Positions 1 to 5,612 of a DNA stretch of 6,349 nt are shown here, piece after piece. The notes under the pieces were generated by a model, which worked only from the letters and a program-made list of their open reading frames with translations, did no database searches and was not told the DNA's origin. The first letter of the stretch is position 1; every line of letters begins with the position of its first letter. The position numbers were made by a program, and so were the translations under genes. Origin of the DNA: JAKBCQ01 sp021807585 (GTDB lineage: Bacteria > Planctomycetota > Planctomycetia > Isosphaerales > Isosphaeraceae); assembly GCA_027325115.1 (NCBI GenBank), contig DAHWFG010000494.1:1-6349 (forward strand). Direction: 5' to 3'.

Positions 1-1686
1 CGCGGCGCGGAACATCGTCTTGGGACGATTGGCGATCCGCTCGGGAAGAGTCTTCGCCGCGACGCGACGCAAAATCCATTTCTCAACCGTGCCCCGCAGC
101 TTGTAATCGGGAGAAATCTCGGAACAGAACTTGATCACATCGTCGTCAAGGAACGGATAACGCGTCTCGACCGAAGAATGCATCGCGATCCGATCCCCCT
201 TCGACACCAGCAGCAAACCCGCAAGCATCACTTTATAACCGACATATAGCGATTGATTGAGCGGATCCCACCCGGCGAATCGATCGGACGTCAGTCGGTT
301 GAGTTCGTCGTAGGGGGTGAAATCGCCGAGCCTGTCCCACATGTCGTTCGAATACAGGAGCGCCCGCGCCTGGCCAAGAAAATCGAACATATCTTGTTGC
401 GCCACCCGAGCCCCGCCGATCGGATCGCGATTGAGCGGGTGCGCGATTCGTCCGCCGCCGATATCGTGGAGGACGAACGACCGGAGCGTGCGGGGAATGA
501 AGCCGCCAAATTTTTTGATGAACGCCTCGCGAAAGCGCTGCGTCTTGAACCAAACGTAGCCCGCGAGCGCCTCGTCGGACCCCTCACCCGTGAGCACAAC
601 TTTATATCCTTGAGAGTGAACCGTCGACGCCAGCCGCAACAGGCACGCGCACGACGTATCAAGCACGGGGACCTCGGCGGCCTCGACAAGCTCGGGATAC
701 GCTCGTACGATATCGGCTTGGTTCATCGTCACGGTCGTGAGCGGAGATCCCAAAATCTTGGCGGTTTCGGTCGAATGCACGCGTTCGTCGGGGCCGGCGC
801 GATCGAGACCGATCGTGAACGACGGCACGGCGCGACCGCGCTCGCGCGAACTCATCCCCAAGACGACCGTCGAATCAAGCCCGCCGCTGATGTATCCGAC
901 GACCGGTACGTCCCCCCGCAGCCGACGCTCCACCCCCTGACGCAACAAACCCTCGAGCTCGTCGATCAACGGCCCGGGATCGTCCATCCTCCGTTCTTGA
1001 CCCGCGTCGGGGAAATCAAGATCCCAATACTTGTGAATCTCAATTCGACCGTCGCATACCGAAAGAAATCTCCCAGGGGCGATCGACTTCACGCCTTCGA
1101 AAAACGTTTGCTCGTTTCCCGTGGTAAAGAAATTGAAGAAATAATCAATCCCTTTGGGATCGGCCGCGCCTTTGACGAGCCCCGAAGCCAAAAGCGCCTT
1201 GACCTCGGAACCCCACAACAGCCAGCCGTCGCGTTCGGCGTAATAGAGCGGGCAGATGCCGACGCGGTCGCGGCCGAGGATCAGCGTCCGTTGGTTGCGA
1301 TCCCAAAGCGAGACCGCGAACTGGCCCCGCGCGCGGTCGAACATCGCCTTGCCGTGATCTTCATATAAATGAACCCACGCCTCCGTGTCGCACCGCGTCG
1401 CGAGCGTGTGCCCGCGCGCCAGTAGATCCTGACGGAGCTCGGGATATTCAAATAACTCGCCGTTGAACGCGACCCAGATCGAACCGTTCTCGTTCGAGAT
1501 CGGCTGTCGTCCCCCCGAAAGGTCGACGATCGACAGCCGACGCGCTCCGAGCGCGACCCCGGGCTCGATGTGATACCACTCGTCGTCGGGACCGCGATGC
1601 TCGATCGCTCCCGTCATCGCCAACAGCCGTTCCAGCGGAAACTCGCGCCGACCCGTTAAATCCAAAGCTCCGGCGATTCCACACAT
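1..1686 (-). CDS. asnB: asparagine synthetase (glutamine-hydrolysing), 3' partial
   Basis: Makes asparagine from aspartate, ATP and glutamine in the cytoplasm. The 562 visible residues open with MCGIAG, whose Cys2 becomes the N-terminal nucleophile of the class II glutaminase domain once Met is removed. Other glutaminase residues are R50 (ARRLSIVD), N75-G76-E77 (FNGELFEY) and D100. The segment at 138-149 reads GRDRVGICPLYY. The synthetase domain has the ATP pyrophosphatase loop SGGLDS at 267-272 and TGEGSDEALAGY at 366-377, followed by the usual ETRYPFLD and EKWILRR blocks. The ATG is fixed because Cys2 must be exposed; an AGAGGT Shine-Dalgarno lies 11 bases upstream. The frame is still open at the window edge (ending RPKTMFRAA), so a C-terminal tail is missing, as expected for the longer bacterial AsnB forms. 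It follows the carbon-nitrogen hydrolase on the same strand. A specialised amidotransferase of the same fold remains possible, but all catalytic motifs fit asparagine synthetase. Confidence 0.93.
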   Translation of the reverse strand, partial: MCGIAGALDLTGRREFPLERLLAMTGAIEHRGPDDEWYHIEPGVALGARRLSIVDLSGGRQPISNENGSIWVAFNGELFEYPELRQDLLARGHTLATRCDTEAWVHLYEDHGKAMFDRARGQFAVSLWDRNQRTLILGRDRVGICPLYYAERDGWLLWGSEVKALLASGLVKGAADPKGIDYFFNFFTTGNEQTFFEGVKSIAPGRFLSVCDGRIEIHKYWDLDFPDAGQERRMDDPGPLIDELEGLLRQGVERRLRGDVPVVGYISGGLDSTVVLGMSSRERGRAVPSFTIGLDRAGPDERVHSTETAKILGSPLTTVTMNQADIVRAYPELVEAAEVPVLDTSCACLLRLASTVHSQGYKVVLTGEGSDEALAGYVWFKTQRFREAFIKKFGGFIPRTLRSFVLHDIGGGRIAHPLNRDPIGGARVAQQDMFDFLGQARALLYSNDMWDRLGDFTPYDELNRLTSDRFAGWDPLNQSLYVGYKVMLAGLLLVSKGDRIAMHSSVETRYPFLDDDVIKFCSEISPDYKLRGTVEKWILRRVAAKTLPERIANRPKTMFRAA

Positions 1687-1812
1687 AATTGCAATTTACC
1701 TCTGATGATCTTGAATCGCGTCGAGGGGAGTCGGTCTCGTCGCGTCGTGTCCGGGCGAATCGTCCCGGTCGGGGGGTTGATGAAAAGTGCGATACCGATC
1801 GCCGAGGATCGA
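1687..1812. other. intergenic gap between hydrolase and asnB
   Basis: Upstream region of asnB. It holds the asnB Shine-Dalgarno and a short GC-only inverted repeat (CCGGG...CCCGG around 1757-1774, loop 8) with no T tract. I see no convincing -35/-10 pair, so asnB may be co-transcribed with the hydrolase. Minus-strand reading frames through here are shadows. Confidence 0.4.
1698..1703 (-). promoter_or_regulatory. Shine-Dalgarno of asnB
   Basis: AGAGGT on the minus strand, 11 bases before the ATG that exposes the catalytic Cys2. The spacing is slightly long but no better candidate is closer. Confidence 0.5.
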
Positions 1813-1977
1813 TCAGGCGGGCTCGAGCGGGAGAATCGTTCCAATCAACGCGCGGCGACGGTGCGCTCGACGGTAGACCCACGATCCGACCCATCCGACA
1901 AGCAACGCTCCGCAATGAATGAAGACGCCGCGGGCGCCGAGACGAACGTAGAACGGCACGATTTCGGTCCTTTCGGT
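1813..1977 (-). other. out-of-frame C-terminal membrane tail of the carbon-nitrogen hydrolase
   Basis: Read in the -1 frame relative to the hydrolase, this stretch encodes 54 residues: TERTEIVPFYVRLGAR, then the hydrophobic run GVFIHCGALLVGWVGSWVY, then an Arg-rich segment (RRAHRRR) and a short tail ending LEPA before TGA. A hydrophobic helix followed by positive charges fits a C-terminal membrane anchor. The pattern P-(F)Y-x-R-x-G just ahead of a helix resembles the C-terminal region of apolipoprotein N-acyltransferases and membrane-tailed nitrilase relatives. Restoring the frame near 1970-1980 would give a protein of about 315 residues. It could be a true inactivating indel, a sequencing error, or a chance hydrophobic reading. 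Confidence 0.55.
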
Positions 1978-2759
1978 GAGTGAATGATCATTTCTCCAAC
2001 CACGATCCGCTCGTCTTTGTCGGCCTGTACCATGCGTCCATTCAAACCGTCGCAAATCGAACTCAGTCCGCTAAACCGATCGGCGAACCGCGCTCCCAGT
2101 AACGGTATCGTCGTTTTGGTTTCGCCGCATTGATTGGCGAAAACCACTGGAATCCCCAGGTCGACCGAAACCTTCCGCGGAATCTCCCCGGCCATCGCGC
2201 CGATGTGCCCCAAAAGCCAGTGTTTCCGCCCCGACGATCGATTCGTGAACTCGGGCCAAGCCGCCGCGATGATCGCCAAATCGATCCGATCGCGATACCC
2301 GCTCCAAACGTCATGATAAATCATATCGGCGCAAATCGCGAAGCCGATTCGCCCCCAACGCGTCGAAACGACGAGCGCCTCGCAACCGGGGCTGAAGCTA
2401 AACCACTCCCAAAACACAAGTCGACGTTTTCGATAGACATGAGTTAAACCATCGGGGGTACAAAACGCGAGCGAATCGTATAAATGATGACCGTCGCGTT
2501 CGACGAACCCCGCGGCGATCGAAACGTTCCAATCTCGGCTCCGATCGCGAAGCAATTGGAGCGTCTCACCCTCGCGATCCTCGGCGACGGGTACGAAATC
2601 GGGAAGCTTGCAATAACCCGTATTGAACATCTCGGGAAGAACGATCAACTCGGCGCCCGACTGATACGCCTTCCGAAGTAAATCGTCGGCGCGATCGCGA
2701 TTCGACGCGACCCGCATCGGTTCCGAAGCCATCTGAATCGCCGCGGCCGTGATTTTCAC
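1845..2759 (-). CDS. carbon-nitrogen hydrolase (nitrilase superfamily), probably frameshifted near its 3' end
   Basis: A member of the nitrilase superfamily, whose enzymes hydrolyse or transfer C-N (amide or nitrile) bonds; the substrate cannot be told from sequence. The Glu-Lys-Cys triad is present: E43 in VLPEMFNTGY, K111 in VYRKRRL and C143 in FAICADMIYHDVW, plus the second conserved Glu, E118, in FWEWFSFSPG. Homology-like sequence continues to about residue 261 (RIVVGEMIIHS). The last 40 or so residues in this frame are rich in Ser, Ala and Arg and look out of frame, whereas the -1 frame over the same DNA encodes a plausible membrane tail ending at 1813. The start is GTG with GAGAGG nine bases upstream; the protein begins KITAAAIQM, the normal first strand of the fold. 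The tandem asnB suggests amide-nitrogen metabolism, but this is inference. Family call is firm; intactness and function are not. Confidence 0.88.
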   Translation of the reverse strand: MKITAAAIQMASEPMRVASNRDRADDLLRKAYQSGAELIVLPEMFNTGYCKLPDFVPVAEDREGETLQLLRDRSRDWNVSIAAGFVERDGHHLYDSLAFCTPDGLTHVYRKRRLVFWEWFSFSPGCEALVVSTRWGRIGFAICADMIYHDVWSGYRDRIDLAIIAAAWPEFTNRSSGRKHWLLGHIGAMAGEIPRKVSVDLGIPVVFANQCGETKTTIPLLGARFADRFSGLSSICDGLNGRMVQADKDERIVVGEMIIHSPKGPKSCRSTFVSAPAASSFIAERCLSDGSDRGSTVERTVAAR

Positions 2760-2768
2760 AAGAAGGCG

Positions 2769-2774
2769 CCTCTC
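2769..2774 (-). promoter_or_regulatory. Shine-Dalgarno supporting the GTG start of the hydrolase
   Basis: GAGAGG on the minus strand, nine bases before GTG at 2759. This site decides the start: the GTG is directly followed by the KITAAAIQM strand typical of the family's N terminus. Confidence 0.6.
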
Positions 2775-2843
2775 AGAAATTCGTGGAAGAAAACGCGGAA
2801 GCGCATCGAAAACGATATCGGTTCGACCGGGGGGGAAAACTTC

Positions 2844-2858
2844 AACCTAACCTAACCT
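2844..2858. repeat. three tandem copies of AACCT (AGGTT on the minus strand)
   Basis: Perfect 5-bp direct repeat, three units, in the gap between the lipoprotein stop and the hydrolase start. It is close to a run of seven G at 2829-2835. No function can be assigned. Confidence 0.7.
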
Positions 2859-2868
2859 CTAATGCAAA

Positions 2869-3324
2869 TTACATGCCGAGAAATCCGAGCAATCCCTTCC
2901 TACGCTTCGGAGGGATCGATTTCGCCTCCTCGCGAAGCTGCTCGCCTCGGCTCAAAAGCTCGTTCGTAGGCGGGAGAGTCGTCGGTTCAAGCTTGTAAAC
3001 AAACTCGCGCTCGTCGCGGAGCGTCACCGGTACAAGATTCTCGGTGAAAAACTCGGTCATCAGGTTATCCCACCACGGCGCATTCATCGGCTGCTGAATT
3101 CTCTTGGTCGTATAACCGTCGAGGATCAGCGTGATGTCGCGATCATGATAATATGTATAACTAGCCGAGGCGGGCGCGGTTCCGATCTCTTGGCCGTTGA
3201 CGATCACAAGCGCACCGGGAGGATCGCTCCGGATCGTAAACCTTCGCTCAACGCAGCCCGACGCCGCGCACGCAAAGAGGACGATCGCCCCCATGCCGAT
3301 TCGTACCGCTCGACGATCGCCCAT
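2869..3324 (-). CDS. PEGA-domain lipoprotein
   Basis: A 151-residue predicted envelope lipoprotein. Residues 1-23 form a signal peptide with MGDRRAVR as the charged n-region, GMGAIVLFACAA as a hydrophobic core, and a lipobox ending ASGC with the lipidated Cys at 24. The -3 residue is Ala, a little atypical. The mature part is one PEGA-type beta domain at about 29-76: FTIRSDPPGALVIVNG, QEIGTAP and LDGY are its hallmark turns. Then follow an APWW segment, FTENLVP, a beta-like strand FVYKLEP, a helical stretch (residues 118-135), and a basic hydrophobic end KRRKGLLGFLGM. PEGA domains are thought to bind cell-surface components; the exact role is unknown. The overall architecture matches a family I associate with planctomycetes. 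The ATG has GAGGT seven bases upstream. It stands apart from ispG by 251 bp and may have its own promoter. Confidence 0.85.
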   Translation of the reverse strand: MGDRRAVRIGMGAIVLFACAASGCVERRFTIRSDPPGALVIVNGQEIGTAPASASYTYYHDRDITLILDGYTTKRIQQPMNAPWWDNLMTEFFTENLVPVTLRDEREFVYKLEPTTLPPTNELLSRGEQLREEAKSIPPKRRKGLLGFLGM

Positions 3325-3331
3325 CCGTGGG

Positions 3332-3336
3332 ACCTC
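3332..3336 (-). promoter_or_regulatory. Shine-Dalgarno of the PEGA lipoprotein
   Basis: GAGGT on the minus strand, seven bases before the ATG at 3324. It supports this start over the internal ATG at codon 11, which would remove the charged n-region of the signal peptide. Confidence 0.6.
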
Positions 3337-3441
3337 GATCGCTGGTTAAGAAACGTTCGGAATCACCCGAACGCGAAAAGCAACCAAGACGCGACGCCGA
3401 TCGTCCGATCATCCCTTCGGACCCGATGCGACGTAACACCC

Positions 3442-3470
3442 ATCCTAATCCGTACGACGCCGATCGACAA
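3442..3470 (-). promoter_or_regulatory. candidate sigma70-type promoter for the lipoprotein gene
   Basis: TTGTCG at 3470-3465 and TAGGAT at 3447-3442 on the minus strand, separated by 17 bases. Each hexamer matches the consensus at four of six positions. It would give an untranslated leader of roughly 110 bases. The match is moderate, so this is a candidate only. Confidence 0.35.
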
Positions 3471-3575
3471 GCCGAATCGTTCGACCCGATCGCAACAGCC
3501 GCACTCGAATCCCCGGCGATCGTCGCGGCGATCGCGAACGACGCGACTCAGCCCGAATCCTATCGAATAAAGAAG

Positions 3576-4742
3576 TCAAACGTTAATGACTGTTAAACCT
3601 TGCTTACGTGATTTCTCTTTATCGGCGTGAGATTTAAGCGGCGGTGTGTCCTCGTCGAACCGCGCAACCTCCTCGAGCAGCGCATCGACCATCTCGGCCT
3701 CTTGAACGTGGCGGATCGGCACCCCTTTTTTAAAGATGATCCCCTTGCCCGATCCCGCGGCGATTCCCAGATCGGCCTCCTTCGCCTCGCCGAAGCCGTT
3801 TACAAGACATCCCAAAATGCTCACGCGAATCGGATTCTTCAGATGAGCCATCTTGGCCTCGACCTCGGCGACGATCCGCTCAAGATCGATATCAAGCCGG
3901 CCGCAAGTCGGGCACGCGACGACCTCGGGGCGATTCACCCGCCGATCGGTCGAACGAAGGATGTCGAACGCCGCTGCGATCTCGGGGACCGGATCCCCCA
4001 ACAACGAAACGCGAATCGTATCGCCGATCCCGCGCAATAAAATCGCGCCGATCCCCGCGGCGCTCTTGAGCGTGCCGTACTCGCGCGAGCCCGCCTCGGT
4101 AATCCCCACGTGCGTCGGGTAATCGCTCGCCGCCGCGAACCTCGTGTACGTATCGACCGCGGTCGGCACATGACTTGATTTAACCGAGATGATCATATCA
4201 TGATAACCGATCGATTCGGCGGTCTCAATATGACGCAGCGCGCTCTCCACCAGCGCCTCGGGGCAGGGGAAGCCGTATTTTTCAATCAGGTCTTTCTCGA
4301 GGCTTCCCGAATTCACTCCGATCCGCATCGGCACGCCGAGATCGCGCGCCTTGCGCACGACCTCTTTAAAACGTTCCTCGCCGCCGATGTTGCCGGGATT
4401 GATCCGTATTTTATCGACCGCGCGACGTCCGTCGGGAGTCTTGGCGGCGAGCGAACCGAGCGCCATGCGATAATCAAAATGAATGTCGGCGATTAAAGGA
4501 ATGCGAATCTGCGCGCGAATCGCCCCCAACGCCTCGACGTCCTCCTTCTTAGGTACCGTCACCCGCGCGACCTCGCATCCCGCCTCCTCAAGACGTTGAA
4601 TCTGCGCCACCGTCGCCGCGACGTCGAACGTGTTCGTCGTCGTCATCGATTGAACCCAGATCGGATTCGACCCGCCGACGACCAGATCACCAACACCGAC
4701 CTCACGCGTCTTGTGCCTCTCGACGACCGCGGCGTAAGCCAT
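3576..4742 (-). CDS. ispG: 4-hydroxy-3-methylbut-2-en-1-yl diphosphate synthase
   Basis: Reductively converts methylerythritol cyclodiphosphate (MEcPP) to HMBPP, the penultimate step of the MEP isoprenoid pathway, in the cytoplasm; it uses a [4Fe-4S] cluster and an electron donor such as flavodoxin or ferredoxin. The 388-residue length fits the standard two-domain bacterial form. The N-terminal TIM-barrel has VQSMTTTNTFD at 30-40, VARVTVPKKED, ADIHFDYRMAL at 85-95, KIRINPGNIG at 111-120 and MRIGVNSGSLEKDL. The C-terminal domain carries the cluster ligands C277 and C280 (ACPTCGR) and C312 (LGCLVNGFGEA), with the catalytic Glu at 319. All lie at the family spacing. The last 25 residues are a charged, variable tail. 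The ATG has AAGGGA eight bases upstream, and a good promoter sits about 70 bases ahead. It appears to be transcribed apart from mobA. Confidence 0.97.
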   Translation of the reverse strand: MAYAAVVERHKTREVGVGDLVVGGSNPIWVQSMTTTNTFDVAATVAQIQRLEEAGCEVARVTVPKKEDVEALGAIRAQIRIPLIADIHFDYRMALGSLAAKTPDGRRAVDKIRINPGNIGGEERFKEVVRKARDLGVPMRIGVNSGSLEKDLIEKYGFPCPEALVESALRHIETAESIGYHDMIISVKSSHVPTAVDTYTRFAAASDYPTHVGITEAGSREYGTLKSAAGIGAILLRGIGDTIRVSLLGDPVPEIAAAFDILRSTDRRVNRPEVVACPTCGRLDIDLERIVAEVEAKMAHLKNPIRVSILGCLVNGFGEAKEADLGIAAGSGKGIIFKKGVPIRHVQEAEMVDALLEEVARFDEDTPPLKSHADKEKSRKQGLTVINV

Positions 4743-4750
4743 TGCTCAAA

Positions 4751-4756
4751 TCCCTT
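4751..4756 (-). promoter_or_regulatory. Shine-Dalgarno of ispG
   Basis: AAGGGA on the minus strand, eight bases upstream of the ATG at 4742. Confidence 0.55.
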
Positions 4757-4809
4757 AATCCCGAAAACAAAAGACGTTAGACAAAAAACCCGAATCCTCA
4801 ACCACCCTG

Positions 4810-4838
4810 ATCGTAGTCGAACCAAGCCTCGCGGTCAA
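4810..4838 (-). promoter_or_regulatory. sigma70-type promoter upstream of ispG
   Basis: TTGACC at 4838-4833 (five of six consensus positions) and TACGAT at 4815-4810 (four of six) on the minus strand, with the ideal 17-base spacer. Transcription would start near 4803, giving a leader of about 60 bases. It lies in the mobA-ispG gap, which supports separate expression of ispG. Confidence 0.55.
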
Positions 4839-4952
4839 GACGCCCGACGATATTCCATTCAAAGATATGCATTTGCTCGTATGACAACACTCGATCGCTC
4901 CGACTCAAAAATCGCGATCGCTTCGCTGAATAATCATCATTAATGTGTCTGT

Positions 4953-5594
4953 TTATTGATTGATCGCGTCGATTCGCGACCGCCTCCGTTCGTATTCCTC
5001 GGGGGTGTCGATATCGAGCAGGGTGACGAGATCGGGGTCGACCGTGCGGAGTTCGACCTCGTCGATCGTTCGCACGCATAAGTCTTCAACCAGGCTCACA
5101 AGCCCCCGTTTTTTGGCGTCGAAAAGGCTCAACCGAGCGTCGATCGCGGGCCGAAGTGCCGCAATCCGATAAACCGCCGAAAGCGGATACATGCGACCGT
5201 TCACACGCGGAATCGCGACATCGCTCGCGCCGATCCGTTCGCGCAAAAATGCGATGAAACCCGCCGCGAGATACGGAGCGTCGGTCGCGGTGAGATACAG
5301 ATATTCTTGTTGATCAGGAACGACCGCGAGCCCCGACGCGAGCCCGCGTAAAGGCCCTTGGCCTTCGATTTCATCACGCGCGACAATCGCTGGGACGCCA
5401 AGCCTCGGCAGCGTTTGGCACGCCGCGGCGACGATCACGACCGCTCCAACCCCGCTCGCCGAAACCTGCCGAACCGCCCGAGCCAACAGCGGCTCCCCCT
5501 CGAAATCAAGCGTCGACTTGTCGCGCCCCATCCGCACGCTCCTACCCCCGCAAAGTATCATCGCCGTCGTCGACGATAAATTTATATTATACAT
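4953..5594 (-). CDS. mobA: molybdenum cofactor guanylyltransferase
   Basis: Transfers GMP from GTP to molybdopterin to form the guanine dinucleotide cofactor of molybdenum or tungsten enzymes; cytoplasmic, last step of the pathway. The 213 residues are typical in length. The nucleotidyltransferase signature LCGGRSVRMGRDKSTLDFEG lies at 14-33, giving the GTP-binding loop and its Lys26. GQGPLRGLASGL is at 79-90, TATDAPYL at 102-109 supplies the metal-binding Asp105, YPLSAVYR is at 136-143, and LLDIDTPEEYE at 192-202 is the usual closing motif. Eleven residues precede the first strand at the ATG chosen here, which has no clear Shine-Dalgarno; the ATG at 5561 (codon 12, giving MILCGG) is an alternative. 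No other molybdopterin gene is in the window. It follows the upstream membrane protein by 18 bp, so the two may be co-transcribed. A related sugar- or CTP-type nucleotidyltransferase is less likely given the motif set. Confidence 0.9.
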   Translation of the reverse strand: MYNINLSSTTAMILCGGRSVRMGRDKSTLDFEGEPLLARAVRQVSASGVGAVVIVAAACQTLPRLGVPAIVARDEIEGQGPLRGLASGLAVVPDQQEYLYLTATDAPYLAAGFIAFLRERIGASDVAIPRVNGRMYPLSAVYRIAALRPAIDARLSLFDAKKRGLVSLVEDLCVRTIDEVELRTVDPDLVTLLDIDTPEEYERRRSRIDAINQ

Positions 5595-5606
5595 AATTAA
5601 TTATGT
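5591..5606. repeat. perfect 16-bp AT-rich palindrome over the mobA start
   Basis: ACATAATTAATTATGT is its own reverse complement. It contains the mobA ATG (5592-5594) and fills most of the 18-bp space after the preceding stop codon. It could be an operator, or simply an AT-rich junction. Confidence 0.6.
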
Positions 5607-5612
5607 TATTTC

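Larger units (their letters stand above)
3325..3575. other. 251-bp gap between ispG and the lipoprotein gene
   Basis: No convincing gene. A plus-strand frame (GTG at 3327, or ATG at 3426, to the stop near 3596) stays open but has no Shine-Dalgarno, no recognisable domain, and runs into the 3' end of ispG. The gap holds six copies of CGATCG (3336, 3398, 3461, 3487, 3517 and 3529), the candidate lipoprotein promoter, and no clear terminator after ispG. Confidence 0.5.
4743..4952. other. 210-bp gap between mobA and ispG
   Basis: More AT-rich than the flanking genes. It contains the ispG promoter and Shine-Dalgarno. A GCGATCGC element followed by GATTTTT lies near the mobA end, but the possible stem is only four base pairs, so I do not call it a terminator. 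A 24-residue minus-strand frame (4798-4872) is treated as a finding, not as a gene. Confidence 0.5.

Noticed and set aside
253..1368. Long plus-strand open frame of 371 codons
   Set aside because: It lies wholly antisense to asnB, whose catalytic motifs run through the same DNA. Its product is Arg-rich with no recognisable domain, typical of a shadow frame in GC-rich DNA.
1757..1774. CCGGG...CCCGG inverted repeat upstream of asnB
   Set aside because: Five-base-pair stem, no T tract on either strand, and such GC stems are expected by chance here.
1448..1915. Minus-strand open frame of 155 codons between hydrolase and asnB
   Set aside because: It overlaps the firmly fixed asnB N terminus in another frame and gives a very Arg/Ser-rich product.
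1960..1985. Programmed -1 ribosomal frameshift in the hydrolase
   Set aside because: No X XXY YYZ heptamer in the proper frame and no clear downstream stem-loop, so an indel or sequencing error is the simpler reading.
2844..2858. Telomere-like TTAGG repeat
   Set aside because: Only three units in a bacterial intergenic gap; no sign of a chromosome or plasmid end.
3327..3596. Plus-strand frame of 89 codons in the ispG-lipoprotein gap
   Set aside because: No Shine-Dalgarno at the GTG or at the ATG at 3426, no domain, and its end overlaps the ispG 3' end convergently. Composition from 3426 on is not absurd, so conservation could still rescue it.
4907..4926. Possible terminator after mobA (GCGA...TCGC followed by GATTTTT on the minus strand)
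   Set aside because: The stem is only four base pairs with a five-base loop, and the core is simply the common GCGATCGC motif.
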